In this document: positions 17,657-25,979 of the stretch, in pieces
Numbering within the stretch: the first letter of the stretch is position 1
How the letters are laid out: every line of letters begins with the position of its first letter
Origin: Planctomycetota bacterium
GTDB lineage: Bacteria > Planctomycetota > UBA8108 > UBA1146
Assembly: GCA_012960845.1 (NCBI GenBank)
Contig: DUAN01000057.1
Location: 1 to 37,865 of the forward strand
DNA length: 37,865 bases
Direction of reading: 5' to 3'
Program-made: the position numbers and the translations under genes
The notes under the pieces: model-generated
The model's database searches: none
What the model saw: only the letters and a program-made list of their open reading frames with translations
What the model was told of the DNA's origin: nothing

Positions 17657-19621
17657 ATGGTATCCAAGTTCATCTATGGAATGTTGTTTGCGTCCCTCTT
17701 GCTGACCACAGGATCCTCTCCAGCAGATGCCGGCGGGGATCGACTGGGAAAGTACTCGGTGGTGGTCTGGACCGTCGATGACTGGCAAGCGGAGCGAGAG
17801 CAGGGGCAAGATACTGACTACGCCAGGTTCTTCAAGGAGCCGAGTGTCCAGGCGATCGCCGAGAGATTGATCTCGGGGATCGGTGAACTGGTCAGCGGTG
17901 GTCTCGAGGATCAGCCCGAGATGACGGATGACCTCACCATGATCTGGGAACATCTTTCCAACTTGGGAGAACAGATGACCGGTGAGTTCGTGCTGGGAGT
18001 CGGCTATCGGATGGATATGGGAATGCCGATGCCCGACATGATCGTCGACTTCCACGGCCCGGCGGAGTTCGGCGTGGTCCACCAGGAGATGCTGACAAAG
18101 ATACAGACGATGATCGAAGCGGGGGGGGGGCCGCCTGCTTCGAAGAGAAAGTTCAGCATCGGAGATGTCGAGTTTTCCGGCATCGAGGCGATGCCGGGTG
18201 TCGGTCTCTATATCGGCCAATTCGAGGATCACCATCTGATCGGCACCAGCAAGAATGGGCTCGAAGAGTACCTCGCCGAGGGAGATACCGCTGTCGGGGA
18301 GAGGTTCAACTCGACCCGGATCTACAAACTGGCTCAAACCCATCTGAAGAGAGGAACCTCTCACGGATTCTTCAACATGGATGCCTTGTGGAACCTGCTC
18401 CCGATGCTGGACATGGCACTCGGAGGTTCGGAACCAGGATTTGGCGAGCCGTCGGAGGATGGGGATCTGCATCCTTTACCTGGGCAGGATCCTTCACCTA
18501 CCTTTTCCGAGATGAAGCCCTCCAAGATCATCGCAGCCCTCGGTCTCGAAGCCATCAGCGGCATGGCCAGTTCTGGTTACATCGAGGAGGGTGGGGTCGG
18601 GAACGATATCGTTGTGGGACTGGAAGGGCGTCCGGGAATCACCGGTCTGATTCCGCAAGCCAACTCCGATATCACCATTCCAGCATTTGTCCCGGAAGGT
18701 ACAATTGGCCTCTCCCTGATGAAGTATGACCTTTCAAACATCTTTGACATCGGCATCTCCATCGGTGCCATGCTCCAAGGTAGCGATCCTGAAGAGATTG
18801 CCGCGGAGATGGAGGCTGGCCTCCAGATGGCCAAGATGACCACTGGCATCGATGTGATGGAATTGATCGACTCCATCGAAGGAACCTTCTGTGTCTTCAC
18901 ACCTCCGCGGAAAACGGGGGAGCCCGCCTTCGATCCGATGGCGATGATGATGGGAGGGGGAGCTCCCAGTTTCCCCTTCGTGATCGGGCTGAAACTTGCG
19001 AATCGCAGAGCCTTTGACAAGTTGATGGAATCGATCGGACGACCCGAGATGATGGGAGCCGCTCTGCAGAAGGATGAGTTCATGGGTCGCGACCTGTGGA
19101 GTTTTGATCCTCTTGGAGATGTGCCACCCGAGTTTGCCGGTGAAGGTCCGTCGGTTCTGCCCAGCTGGTGTGTCGAAGGAGACTGGTTGATCTTTTCCAC
19201 TGCGGCCGAGGAGGTCCAGGCGGCGCTGCGCCTCATCGATGGGGAGGGAGGAGCTCCCTTTGGTTCCGATAAAAGAACTGCGGCCGCTTTTGCCAAGGTG
19301 AAGGCGACCCAGGGTAATGGTATCAGCATGTCCAATGTCGGCGAGAACTTGAGCCAGGCAGCAGACCTTCTTCGTCCGCTGCTGGGACTTCTTCCACTGA
19401 TCGCTCCCGATCTTGCTTCCGACGAAAATATGCTGTTTCTGTTTGATCCGGAGAATATTCCTGAATCTGAACTGTTCCGGAAGTACTTCGGATGGCAAGC
19501 ATCGCGCACTTCCATCGTAGAGGGGGGATTGCGCATGTACACCTTCTCGGAGCAGGTTTCCGAAGCCGCGGATTCTTCGCAGGAGAAGAAGGAACCGGCG
19601 GCAAGAGGGTCTCAACTGTAG
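17657..19621 (+). CDS. Exported protein of unknown function, DUF3352-like
   Basis: A 654-aa exported protein. A signal peptide (FIYGMLFASLLLTTGSSPADA) is followed by a mature part without recognised catalytic motifs. The pattern, with segments such as FNSTRIYKLAQTHL, GEFVLGVGYRMDMGM, FCVFTPPRK, FVIGLKLANRRAFDKLMESI and WLIFSTAAEEVQAAL, resembles large periplasmic proteins of the DUF3352 type found in Planctomycetes and cyanobacteria, but I cannot confirm membership. The ATG at 17657 is preferred because GGAAGGAG lies about eight bases upstream and it gives a proper signal peptide. In-frame codons from 17534 overlap the protease gene and are discarded. Ten consecutive Gs at 18121-18130 encode Ala-Gly-Gly-Gly-Pro. 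It is probably cotranscribed with the upstream protease and ends at the terminator at 19679. Confidence 0.75.
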   Translation: MVSKFIYGMLFASLLLTTGSSPADAGGDRLGKYSVVVWTVDDWQAEREQGQDTDYARFFKEPSVQAIAERLISGIGELVSGGLEDQPEMTDDLTMIWEHLSNLGEQMTGEFVLGVGYRMDMGMPMPDMIVDFHGPAEFGVVHQEMLTKIQTMIEAGGGPPASKRKFSIGDVEFSGIEAMPGVGLYIGQFEDHHLIGTSKNGLEEYLAEGDTAVGERFNSTRIYKLAQTHLKRGTSHGFFNMDALWNLLPMLDMALGGSEPGFGEPSEDGDLHPLPGQDPSPTFSEMKPSKIIAALGLEAISGMASSGYIEEGGVGNDIVVGLEGRPGITGLIPQANSDITIPAFVPEGTIGLSLMKYDLSNIFDIGISIGAMLQGSDPEEIAAEMEAGLQMAKMTTGIDVMELIDSIEGTFCVFTPPRKTGEPAFDPMAMMMGGGAPSFPFVIGLKLANRRAFDKLMESIGRPEMMGAALQKDEFMGRDLWSFDPLGDVPPEFAGEGPSVLPSWCVEGDWLIFSTAAEEVQAALRLIDGEGGAPFGSDKRTAAAFAKVKATQGNGISMSNVGENLSQAADLLRPLLGLLPLIAPDLASDENMLFLFDPENIPESELFRKYFGWQASRTSIVEGGLRMYTFSEQVSEAADSSQEKKEPAARGSQL

Positions 19622-19652
19622 ATCGGTGTGAGATCGGTGTGAGACCGGTGTG
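19621..19652. repeat. Three 11-bp tandem repeats after the stop codon
   Basis: GATCGGTGTGA occurs at 19621-19631 and 19632-19642, followed by GACCGGTGTG at 19643-19652. It begins at the last base of the stop codon of the upstream gene and lies 27 bases before the terminator hairpin. Function, if any, is unknown. Confidence 0.8.
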
Positions 19653-19678
19653 TTCTGCGGCTAGAATCGGTTTCTTTG

Positions 19679-19720
19679 CTGCCCCCAGCGACTTCTTTGG
19701 AAGTCGCTGGGGGCAGTTTT
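19679..19720 (+). terminator. Rho-independent terminator with perfect 17-bp stem
   Basis: CTGCCCCCAGCGACTTC (19679-19695) pairs perfectly with 19700-19716 around loop TTTG and is followed by TTTT (19717-19720). On the minus strand no T-run follows, so it serves the plus-strand unit ending at 19621 and insulates fabI-nadE from it. Confidence 0.88.
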
Positions 19721-19802
19721 CCATCGGACCCGAGATGGAGCGGATCGCTCCCCTCAGATGGCTCCAAGGGGTAGGATCAGGGTGATCCAGAAAGGGGGCC
19801 CG

Positions 19803-20576
19803 ATGGCCTTTGCCGATTGTGTCTCAGGGCGTAGGGGATTGATCCTGGGCGTCGCAAACGATCGCAGCATCGCCTGGGGCATCGCCCAGGTGCTTCATCA
19901 GGGTGGCGCTCGACTCGGTTTCACCTACCAGGGAGATCGGCTCGAGCGCCGCGTGCGGCCCCTGGTAGAGACCGTCGATGCGGAACTGCTACTGCCCTGT
20001 GATGTCAGCGATGACCGTCAGATCGAGTCCCTGTTCGCTGCTGTCGATGAGAAGTGGGGCGGGCTCGACTTCCTCGTGCACTCGATTGGATTCGCCGACA
20101 AGGAGGATCTGGAGGGCTCCTACATCGACACCAGTCATGAAGGTTGGCTGAAGGCTCATGATATCAGTGCATGGTCCTTCACCCGACTGGCTCGAGAGGC
20201 CGCCAGCCGGATGGGACCGGGGTCCTCGATGATCACCCTCAGTTTTCTCGGGTCGCAGCGGGCGATGCGCGGATACAACGTCATGGGAGTGGCCAAGGCG
20301 AGTCTCGAGGCGAGCATGAGATATCTGGCGATGGATCTCGGAGAACGGGACATTCGGGTCAACGCCATCAGCGCCGGACCGATCCAGACTCTTGCAGCCC
20401 GGGGAATCAGTGGGTTTTCCGATATCTTCGATGAGGTCGAGAAGAGAGCCGCACTCGGTCGAGGAGTGACCACCGAAGAGGTGGGAAATGCAGCGACTTT
20501 CCTTCTCTCTCCTCTGGCCAGCGGAATCACCGGGGAAGTCATCTATGTCGACGGTGGTTTTCGGATGATGGGATAA
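19803..20576 (+). CDS. fabI: FabI, enoyl-[acyl-carrier-protein] reductase (NADH)
   Basis: A 257-aa short-chain-dehydrogenase-fold enzyme for the last reduction of fatty-acid elongation. The divergent cofactor motif GVANDRSIAWGIAQVL and the family's Y-x6-K pair (Y158 and K165 in YNVMGVAKASLEASMRYLA) identify FabI and not an ordinary SDR. ISAGPIQTLAARGI and ITGEVIYVDGGFRMMG are also typical. Length and catalytic spacing match E. coli FabI. Start at ATG 19803 (AAAGGGGG just upstream); an in-frame ATG at 19758 would add an unneeded 15 residues. The next gene, nadE, begins eight bases after the stop, so the two form an operon. Confidence 0.95.
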   Translation: MAFADCVSGRRGLILGVANDRSIAWGIAQVLHQGGARLGFTYQGDRLERRVRPLVETVDAELLLPCDVSDDRQIESLFAAVDEKWGGLDFLVHSIGFADKEDLEGSYIDTSHEGWLKAHDISAWSFTRLAREAASRMGPGSSMITLSFLGSQRAMRGYNVMGVAKASLEASMRYLAMDLGERDIRVNAISAGPIQTLAARGISGFSDIFDEVEKRAALGRGVTTEEVGNAATFLLSPLASGITGEVIYVDGGFRMMG

Positions 20577-20583
20577 ACGGGTC

Positions 20584-22260
20584 GTGCGCATCGCCATCGG
20601 ACAGATCAACACTACCGTGGGAGATCTGGTCGGCAACTGCGACCGGATCGTCACTGCCGTGGAGAGTGCCTCCGCGGCCGGGGCGCAACTGGTGCTCTTT
20701 CCGGAACTGGCGATCTGTGGCTATCCGCCGCTCGATCTGGTCACGAGAGAAGATTTCGTGGCTGCGGTCGAACGCGCCACCGACACCGTGGCGAAGCGGT
20801 TGAAGGGGCAACCTCCGGTGGTCGTGGGGACGCTGCGCCGCAGTGATGTGGGTGCTGCCCGGCCGGTTCATAACAGTACCGCCATCATCGAGAATGGTGC
20901 CGTGGTGGCACATTCCGACAAGGTCTTGCTACCCACCTACGATGTTTTTGACGAGTCTCGTACCTTCGAGCCGGGGGGCCCGGTACAGGTCCATTCGATC
21001 GCTGGTCATGCTGTCGGCATCGCCATCTGTGAGGACCTCTGGACCGGTGAAGTACCGGGACAGATCAGTTACCGCCGCGACCCAGGGCAAGAATTGATCG
21101 ATGCCGGAGCAGAGATCATCCTGTGCCCTTCTGCCAGCCCCTTTCGTCGAGGAAAGAGCGGCGTCCGCCGGGATCTATTTCGAGACCAGGCGGCTCGCTA
21201 TGGAGTTCCGATCGTCCTGGCAAACCTGGTCGGCGGAAATACAGAACTGATCTTTGACGGTGCCAGCATGATGGCTCACCCCGATCGATCCTTCGAGCAG
21301 TTCATCTCGTTTGAGGAACAGGTCGGTGTGGTCGGGCAGAATCCTTCCGTTGAGGTCGATCTCGATCGGATGGAGGAGATCGCCAGTGCGTTGGTGCTGG
21401 GCATCCGTGATTACTTCCACAAGTGTCACATCGATCGGGCGGTGCTGGGACTCTCCGGTGGGATCGATTCGGCGGTCACCGCATTGCTAGCGGTCGAAGC
21501 GCTCGGTGCTGATCAGGTGCTGGGAATTGCCATGCCCGGACCCTACTCCTCCAGAGGAAGCCTCGAGGATTCGCGGGAGCTGGCGCAGAACCTCGGCATC
21601 GATCTGCAAGAGATTTCCGTCAATTCCTCTTATCGGGCCCTCCGCTCCGTGATGGAGCCATTGCTTGGCGAGGGGGAGTGGGGAGTGGCGCAGGAGAACT
21701 TGCAGGCGAGGATCCGTGGCACGGTGTTGATGACCGTGGCCAACCGCCAGGGAGCGATGGTGCTGGCGACCGGAAACAAGTCGGAACTATCGGTGGGATA
21801 TTGCACTCTCTATGGAGATATGTGTGGAGGGCTGGCCCCACTGGGAGATGTTCGAAAGCGCGAGGTCTATGCGATCGCCCAGCTGGAGCGTTTTAGAGGA
21901 AGGGTACCGCAGGAGACGATCGACAAGGCTCCATCCGCTGAACTGGCCCCCCGGCAGCGAGATGAGGACACCCTTCCTCCCTACCAGCAGCTCGATGAAG
22001 TGCTCGAAGCGTGGGTCGAGGGACGCCAGTCGGGGGGGCAGATTCAGCAGCAAGGTCACGATGCCGAGATGGTTCGCAGAGTGATCGGTCTGATCGAATC
22101 GAGTGAGCACAAGCGCCGCCAATCCGCTCCCATCTTGCGGGTCTCACCGCGGGCATTCGGGATGGGCCGAAGAGTTCCCATCGCTCGTTCGCTGTCTGGT
22201 TGGCAACTGGATGACCTCGATCGGAGCACTGCAGCAGGATCGGAACCAGGGAACTCCTGA
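20584..22260 (+). CDS. nadE: Glutamine-dependent NAD+ synthetase
   Basis: A 558-aa two-domain enzyme making NAD+ from nicotinate adenine dinucleotide, ATP and glutamine. The N-terminal nitrilase-like glutaminase (1-265) has the triad E41 (FPELAICGYPP), K113 (SDKVLLPTYDVFDE) and C149 (AICEDLW). The synthetase domain follows, with the PP-loop LSGGIDSAV (S291-S296), LATGNKSELSVGYCTLYGD, and DKAPSAELAPRQ with the DEDTLPPY segment downstream. Start codon is GTG at 20584, fixed by conservation (RIAIGQINTTVGD) and the eight-base gap from fabI. The final about 20 residues, after RSLSGWQL, are unconserved. Cytosolic. No hairpin terminator follows. Confidence 0.96.
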   Translation: MRIAIGQINTTVGDLVGNCDRIVTAVESASAAGAQLVLFPELAICGYPPLDLVTREDFVAAVERATDTVAKRLKGQPPVVVGTLRRSDVGAARPVHNSTAIIENGAVVAHSDKVLLPTYDVFDESRTFEPGGPVQVHSIAGHAVGIAICEDLWTGEVPGQISYRRDPGQELIDAGAEIILCPSASPFRRGKSGVRRDLFRDQAARYGVPIVLANLVGGNTELIFDGASMMAHPDRSFEQFISFEEQVGVVGQNPSVEVDLDRMEEIASALVLGIRDYFHKCHIDRAVLGLSGGIDSAVTALLAVEALGADQVLGIAMPGPYSSRGSLEDSRELAQNLGIDLQEISVNSSYRALRSVMEPLLGEGEWGVAQENLQARIRGTVLMTVANRQGAMVLATGNKSELSVGYCTLYGDMCGGLAPLGDVRKREVYAIAQLERFRGRVPQETIDKAPSAELAPRQRDEDTLPPYQQLDEVLEAWVEGRQSGGQIQQQGHDAEMVRRVIGLIESSEHKRRQSAPILRVSPRAFGMGRRVPIARSLSGWQLDDLDRSTAAGSEPGNS

Positions 22261-22457
22261 AGCGTCGTTGAGGGAGCGCAGTGGAACCCCTTGCTACCGA
22301 CTGAATTTGCAACGATGATCCACTCCGGACCCACAGGGCCTCTCGGTGTGATCTCCCCAGGTTTCGTCTGAGGTGTGGACCGCGAAGCCTCGTGGGTCCT
22401 TCGGATAGACAGACTGTTGCGACTCCGGATCGGGTCGATCCAGGAGGCAGAAGGCTC

Positions 22458-22571
22458 ATGAAGTCTCAGCTGGTCCACGGATGGTCAGTTGAATGGATGG
22501 ATGTAACTCCCGATGGATGGGCAGACGACGAGCGAAAAAGCGATTCTCAAACTCGATGGCCAAGAGGTTGA
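22458..22571 (+). CDS. Possible 37-aa leader ORF overlapping the gltA start
   Basis: An ATG at 22458 has AGGAGG (22442-22447) ten bases upstream. It opens a 37-codon frame ending at TGA 22569-22571, out of frame with gltA, whose ATG at 22513 lies inside it and has no clear Shine-Dalgarno of its own. This could couple gltA translation to a leader peptide. The peptide is Trp-rich (five Trp) but otherwise unremarkable, and no homologue is known to me. It may equally be chance. The preceding leader, 22261-22457, also contains an 8-bp inverted repeat, GGACCCAC (22327) and GTGGGTCC (22392). Confidence 0.25.
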   Translation: MKSQLVHGWSVEWMDVTPDGWADDERKSDSQTRWPRG

Positions 22572-23802
22572 ACTTCCGGTGATCACCGGGTCCGAGGGAG
22601 AAAAAGGGATCGATATCAGTACCCTTCGGAAAACGAGTGGGTACATCACTCTCGATCCTGGCTACGTGAATACAGGGATGACCCGAAGTTCTATCTGCTT
22701 CATCAATGGAGAAGAGGGGATCCTCAGGTACCGTGGATATCCCATCGAACAGCTGGCAGCGAACTCGAACTTTGTCGAGACTTCATACCTGCTGATTCAC
22801 GGAGAACTCCCCAATCCAGAGGAGTACGAGCGGTTCCGCCAGAGCCTTCGTCATCATTCGATGATCCATGAGGATATGCGTCACTTTTACGAGGGGTTCC
22901 CGTCCTCTGCGCATCCGATGGCGATCCTTTCTGCGATGGTGTTGGGACTTTCGACCTTCTACACTGAAAACGATGATCCCGAGCAAGACGACAACATCGA
23001 TCTGACCGTTTGCAGGCTGTTGTCCAAGGTCAGAACGCTGGCTGCTTTCTCATTCAAGAAGTCGATAGGTCAGCCATTTGTCTATCCGGACAACTCGCTC
23101 TCTTACTGCGGTAACTTTCTTCACATGATGTTCCGGGTCCCGGCAGAGCCTTACCATGTGGATCCAGAAGTGGAACGTGCTCTCAACTTGTTGCTGATCC
23201 TTCATGCAGATCATGAGCAGAACTGTTCCACGGCCACGGTTCGGATGGCAGGGAGCGCCATGACAAACCTCTATGCGTGCATTGCTGCGGGGATCACGGC
23301 ACTCTGGGGATCTCGACATGGCGGCGCAAACCAGGCTGTCCTCGAGCAACTGGCAATCATCCACGAGAATGATGGGGATGTGTCGCGCTTCGTCAAACTG
23401 GCCAAGGACAAGAACTCTTCCGTGCGTCTGATGGGCTTCGGGCATCGTGTATACAAGAACTACGACCCCCGGGCCAAGATCATCAAGGAAGCATGTGATC
23501 GGCTGCTGGACCATCTCGGTGTTCAGGATCCGCTGCTTGAGATCGCCAGGAAACTGGAAGAAGTGGCACTCAACGATTCGTACTTCATCGACAGGAACCT
23601 GTATCCAAATGTCGATTTCTACTCGGGCATCATGTACCGCGCCATCGGCATCCCGAACGATATGTTCACCGTGATGTTTGCCCTGGGGAGGTTGCCCGGT
23701 TGGATCGCTCACTGGACCGAGATGCGACAGGATCCCGATGATCGTATTCACCGTCCGAGACAGATCTACACCGGAGCCCGGTTACGAGATTACCCGGTCT
23801 AG
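22513..23802 (+). CDS. gltA: Citrate synthase, type II-like hexameric family
   Basis: A 429-aa enzyme condensing acetyl-CoA and oxaloacetate at entry to the TCA cycle. It aligns in motif order with E. coli GltA: LHADHEQNCSTATVRMAGS, catalytic H269 (GSRHGGANQAVLEQL), H311 (GFGHRVYKNYDPRAKI), D368 (PNVDFYSG), and the C-terminal GWIAHWTEM and RPRQIYTG. The N-terminal about 40 residues (LDGQEVELPVITGSEGEKGIDI) are the beta domain typical of the Gram-negative form, in which NADH can be an allosteric inhibitor; whether this one is so regulated cannot be told. In-frame TAA at 22504 fixes the start no further upstream than 22513. It stands alone, six bases from the convergent moaE. Confidence 0.95.
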   Translation: MDGQTTSEKAILKLDGQEVELPVITGSEGEKGIDISTLRKTSGYITLDPGYVNTGMTRSSICFINGEEGILRYRGYPIEQLAANSNFVETSYLLIHGELPNPEEYERFRQSLRHHSMIHEDMRHFYEGFPSSAHPMAILSAMVLGLSTFYTENDDPEQDDNIDLTVCRLLSKVRTLAAFSFKKSIGQPFVYPDNSLSYCGNFLHMMFRVPAEPYHVDPEVERALNLLLILHADHEQNCSTATVRMAGSAMTNLYACIAAGITALWGSRHGGANQAVLEQLAIIHENDGDVSRFVKLAKDKNSSVRLMGFGHRVYKNYDPRAKIIKEACDRLLDHLGVQDPLLEIARKLEEVALNDSYFIDRNLYPNVDFYSGIMYRAIGIPNDMFTVMFALGRLPGWIAHWTEMRQDPDDRIHRPRQIYTGARLRDYPV

Positions 23803-23808
23803 TACAGG

Positions 23809-24240
23809 TCAAGAACCTTCGATCCAGGCCACTGTTCCATCCTGATACTGTTCATGCTTCCAGATGGGGACGTCTGCTTTGACCCGCTCCATCCCCTGTT
23901 CGAGGAGTCCAAAACCGTCCCTTCGATGGGCCAGTGAAACCCCCAGCAAGATACTGGTCTCGCCAACTTCCAGGGTGCCGAGCCGGTGGATCGCCAACGC
24001 ACGTTGAGCTCCCGCTTCGACCAACGATGCGGTGATACGGGTGAGTTGTTTTCGTGCCATCGATTCGTGGGCATGGTAATCGATGCGGATCACCGATTGC
24101 CCTCGGTTGGTATCACGGACATTTCCGCAGAAGAGGAGTACCGCACCGCAGCCGGGCTCGCCCAGCCAGCGGGTGTATTTCTCGACCGGGATCGGCTCAT
24201 ATACCAGCTGGGCCAGGTGGCATTCCTGCGGATCAGGCAT
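23809..24240 (-). CDS. moaE: MoaE, molybdopterin synthase catalytic subunit
   Basis: A 143-aa large subunit that, with thiocarboxylated MoaD, converts cyclic pyranopterin monophosphate to molybdopterin. Family features in order: GAVLLFCGNVRDTNRG (about 31-46), DYHAHESMA, AIHRLGTLEVGETSILLGV, HRRDGF, and the active-site ERVKADVPIWKHE with its lysines. Length is typical. It starts two bases after the moaD stop and is transcribed with it. It ends six bases from gltA on the opposite strand. Confidence 0.95.
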   Translation of the reverse strand: MPDPQECHLAQLVYEPIPVEKYTRWLGEPGCGAVLLFCGNVRDTNRGQSVIRIDYHAHESMARKQLTRITASLVEAGAQRALAIHRLGTLEVGETSILLGVSLAHRRDGFGLLEQGMERVKADVPIWKHEQYQDGTVAWIEGS

Positions 24241-24242
24241 CT

Positions 24243-24488
24243 TTATCCGCCGCTGACCGGAGGAATCAACGCCACCTCGGAGCCAGCGGAGATGCGATCA
24301 TCGGGGGAGCAGAAGCGATCATCGACCGCTACCCGGGTGTTGGGAAGACGGTCGGCAAGGGGTGGGAACTGCTCGCTGATCGCCTCGACCAGGTCGCTGA
24401 CCGAAGCTTCTTCCGGCAATTCGACAGCGATGCGATCGGCCTGAGCGAGATCTTTCAGTGAGGCAAAGAGCAGGACTTCGATCTGCAT
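24243..24488 (-). CDS. moaD: MoaD, molybdopterin synthase sulfur-carrier subunit
   Basis: An 81-aa ubiquitin-fold sulfur carrier beginning MQIEVLLFASLKDLA and ending in PPVSGG. The C-terminal Gly-Gly is adenylated and thiocarboxylated before donating sulfur in MoaE. Of two adjacent ATGs (24491 and 24488), the second gives a seven-base spacing from GGGAG and exactly the usual 81-aa length. The frame is open to 24518 but that extension is not needed. First of the moaD-moaE pair. No moaC, moeA or moeB in the window; moaA is at 32650. Confidence 0.92.
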   Translation of the reverse strand: MQIEVLLFASLKDLAQADRIAVELPEEASVSDLVEAISEQFPPLADRLPNTRVAVDDRFCSPDDRISAGSEVALIPPVSGG

Positions 24489-24577
24489 CATGGATCTCCC
24501 GACAAGTGTTGCGACCATCCAGTTTTGTTCATCATGACCAGCATCGACGGTCGTGGGGAGGGTGTCAAGAGACTCAC

Positions 24578-24619
24578 ATGATGGACCGGATGGCGGACCG
24601 GTTGGTGGACCGGATGGCG
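24578..24619. repeat. Three 12-bp imperfect tandem repeats upstream of moaD
   Basis: ATGATGGACCGG, ATGGCGGACCGG and TTGGTGGACCGG follow one another at 24578-24613, with a decayed fourth copy (ATGGCGTCTGGC-like) after them. They sit in the 150-bp gap between the metallopeptidase-like gene and moaD. They are probably slippage products; no hairpin terminator is apparent here. Confidence 0.65.
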
Positions 24620-24638
24620 TCTGGCTAGGTGGCAGAGG

Positions 24639-25979
24639 TCACCGATTCTGCTGCCAACTTCGCCAGTCGGAAACTTCCACTGCTCGCTTTGACTCGGGAG
24701 CGAATTTCCAGAAGTGGGGATTGATGATGGTGGGATGCGAACTGACACGGGAGAGCGCCGTGGCAGCCGCACTCCTGAGGTTTCCGTCGGAACTCTCCAG
24801 CAAATCGATGAGTCGAGGGTACAGGTTTTGAGCCATGCGATAATCGGGGAAATCGGTACAGATCGCCAGCTTGACTTCGAGTGAGCCGGATACGAGTTGT
24901 TGTTCGATTCGCTGGAGCCAGTCATTGCGAGTGACTCTGTTGAGCCTGGATCGGGGGCGCAGGATGAGTCGTGTCGCACTGGACCAGGCCCATGCCTGGC
25001 CTTCAGGATCGGCGGACGCCAGTTCCAGATCGATCGCTTCGAGCAATCTCTGCCCATGGATACGGTACCCGCCAAGCGCCTGATCGATGACCCAGCGACG
25101 GTGATGATCCTGTTCAAGGTGTTGCTGCAGTTGAGTCTGAAGGGATGGAGTGATCGCTTGGATGACCGCCGGAATCTGCTCGATGATCTGTCCGTCTTCC
25201 AGTTTCAATACTGCATCCAGGCGTTGTTCCAGTGTTCCTTGCTGTTGACCTTGCAGCGTCCAGAAGAGCGCCCAGGAGATGGCGTACCGCCTGGCCAGAT
25301 CGCCGTCGTCTCGGTAGAAGCCGTGCCAGTTCTCCGAGATGATCTGCCGAGCCAGTTGGGTGAAGTTTGCCCTGCCCAGATCAGAAAGAGCGCTTCTCGC
25401 GATCTGATATTGCATCGGGTGAAGGGGCGGGACCTGGAACTGCCCCTTCGGATCGAGGTATGAGATTTCCAGAGAACAGGCGATAGCCTCGGCCAACCAC
25501 CAGGTCGATCGAATCCTCTGGTCGTCAGATGTGAAGTGATGAGCGAGTTCGTGGAGAAGAGTGCAGTGCTCCTTCGGATCGGGTTGGTTCTGCAGGAGCA
25601 ATTTTTCTACCGGAGGAGTCGGAGTGAATTGAATCAGTGAAAAGGTATGGTTATACCAGCCTGCGGTTCTGATCTGGTCCTCGTGAATGATATGATCGTC
25701 ATCGTTCTGGACCAGAAGAATCGAAGTGGAACCTATTCCTTCAGAGTTTTTGGGGAGAACCTGCTGTAGTCCTTCCTTCATCCAGCGCAGATCCTCTTGA
25801 TATTTGCGAGCGAGTTGAAGATTGCCATTGGTCCAGAGGGTGCCGACCGCAGTCTCCACGCGATGCTTGTAGAGGAGTCCACAGCCACATTGACCGAGAA
25901 GAAGTATCGTGACCAAGAAGGTCTGAAGTGCCCTGGAGACGGTCCCAGCAGCAGGAGTATCAGCGATTCGACTCACCAT
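24639..25979 (-). CDS. Exported gluzincin-type metallopeptidase-like protein with helical C-terminus
   Basis: A 446-aa protein. An N-terminal hydrophobic segment (about 18-33, LQTFLVTILLLGQCGCG) acts as signal or anchor. The Cys residues there do not form a clean lipobox. Residues 142-164 hold LHELAHHF (zinc ligands H143 and H147, catalytic E144), with E164 in WWLAEAIA as the likely third ligand, the layout of MA-clan (gluzincin) peptidases of the DUF1570 type. The last 150 residues (VSGSLEVKLAICTDFPDY, DLLESSDGNLRSAAATALS) look like HEAT-type helical repeats. Substrate unknown. The ATG at 25979 overlaps the upstream lipoprotein gene by seven bases, so the two are coupled. Confidence 0.7.
   Translation of the reverse strand: MVSRIADTPAAGTVSRALQTFLVTILLLGQCGCGLLYKHRVETAVGTLWTNGNLQLARKYQEDLRWMKEGLQQVLPKNSEGIGSTSILLVQNDDDHIIHEDQIRTAGWYNHTFSLIQFTPTPPVEKLLLQNQPDPKEHCTLLHELAHHFTSDDQRIRSTWWLAEAIACSLEISYLDPKGQFQVPPLHPMQYQIARSALSDLGRANFTQLARQIISENWHGFYRDDGDLARRYAISWALFWTLQGQQQGTLEQRLDAVLKLEDGQIIEQIPAVIQAITPSLQTQLQQHLEQDHHRRWVIDQALGGYRIHGQRLLEAIDLELASADPEGQAWAWSSATRLILRPRSRLNRVTRNDWLQRIEQQLVSGSLEVKLAICTDFPDYRMAQNLYPRLIDLLESSDGNLRSAAATALSRVSSHPTIINPHFWKFAPESKRAVEVSDWRSWQQNR

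Noticed and set aside
17507-19615. Three long minus-strand frames (about 290-320 codons each) opposite the 654-aa exported protein
   Set aside because: The plus strand has a signal peptide, a Shine-Dalgarno and a downstream terminator. The minus frames overlap each other and show His/Ser/Arg-rich shadow composition.
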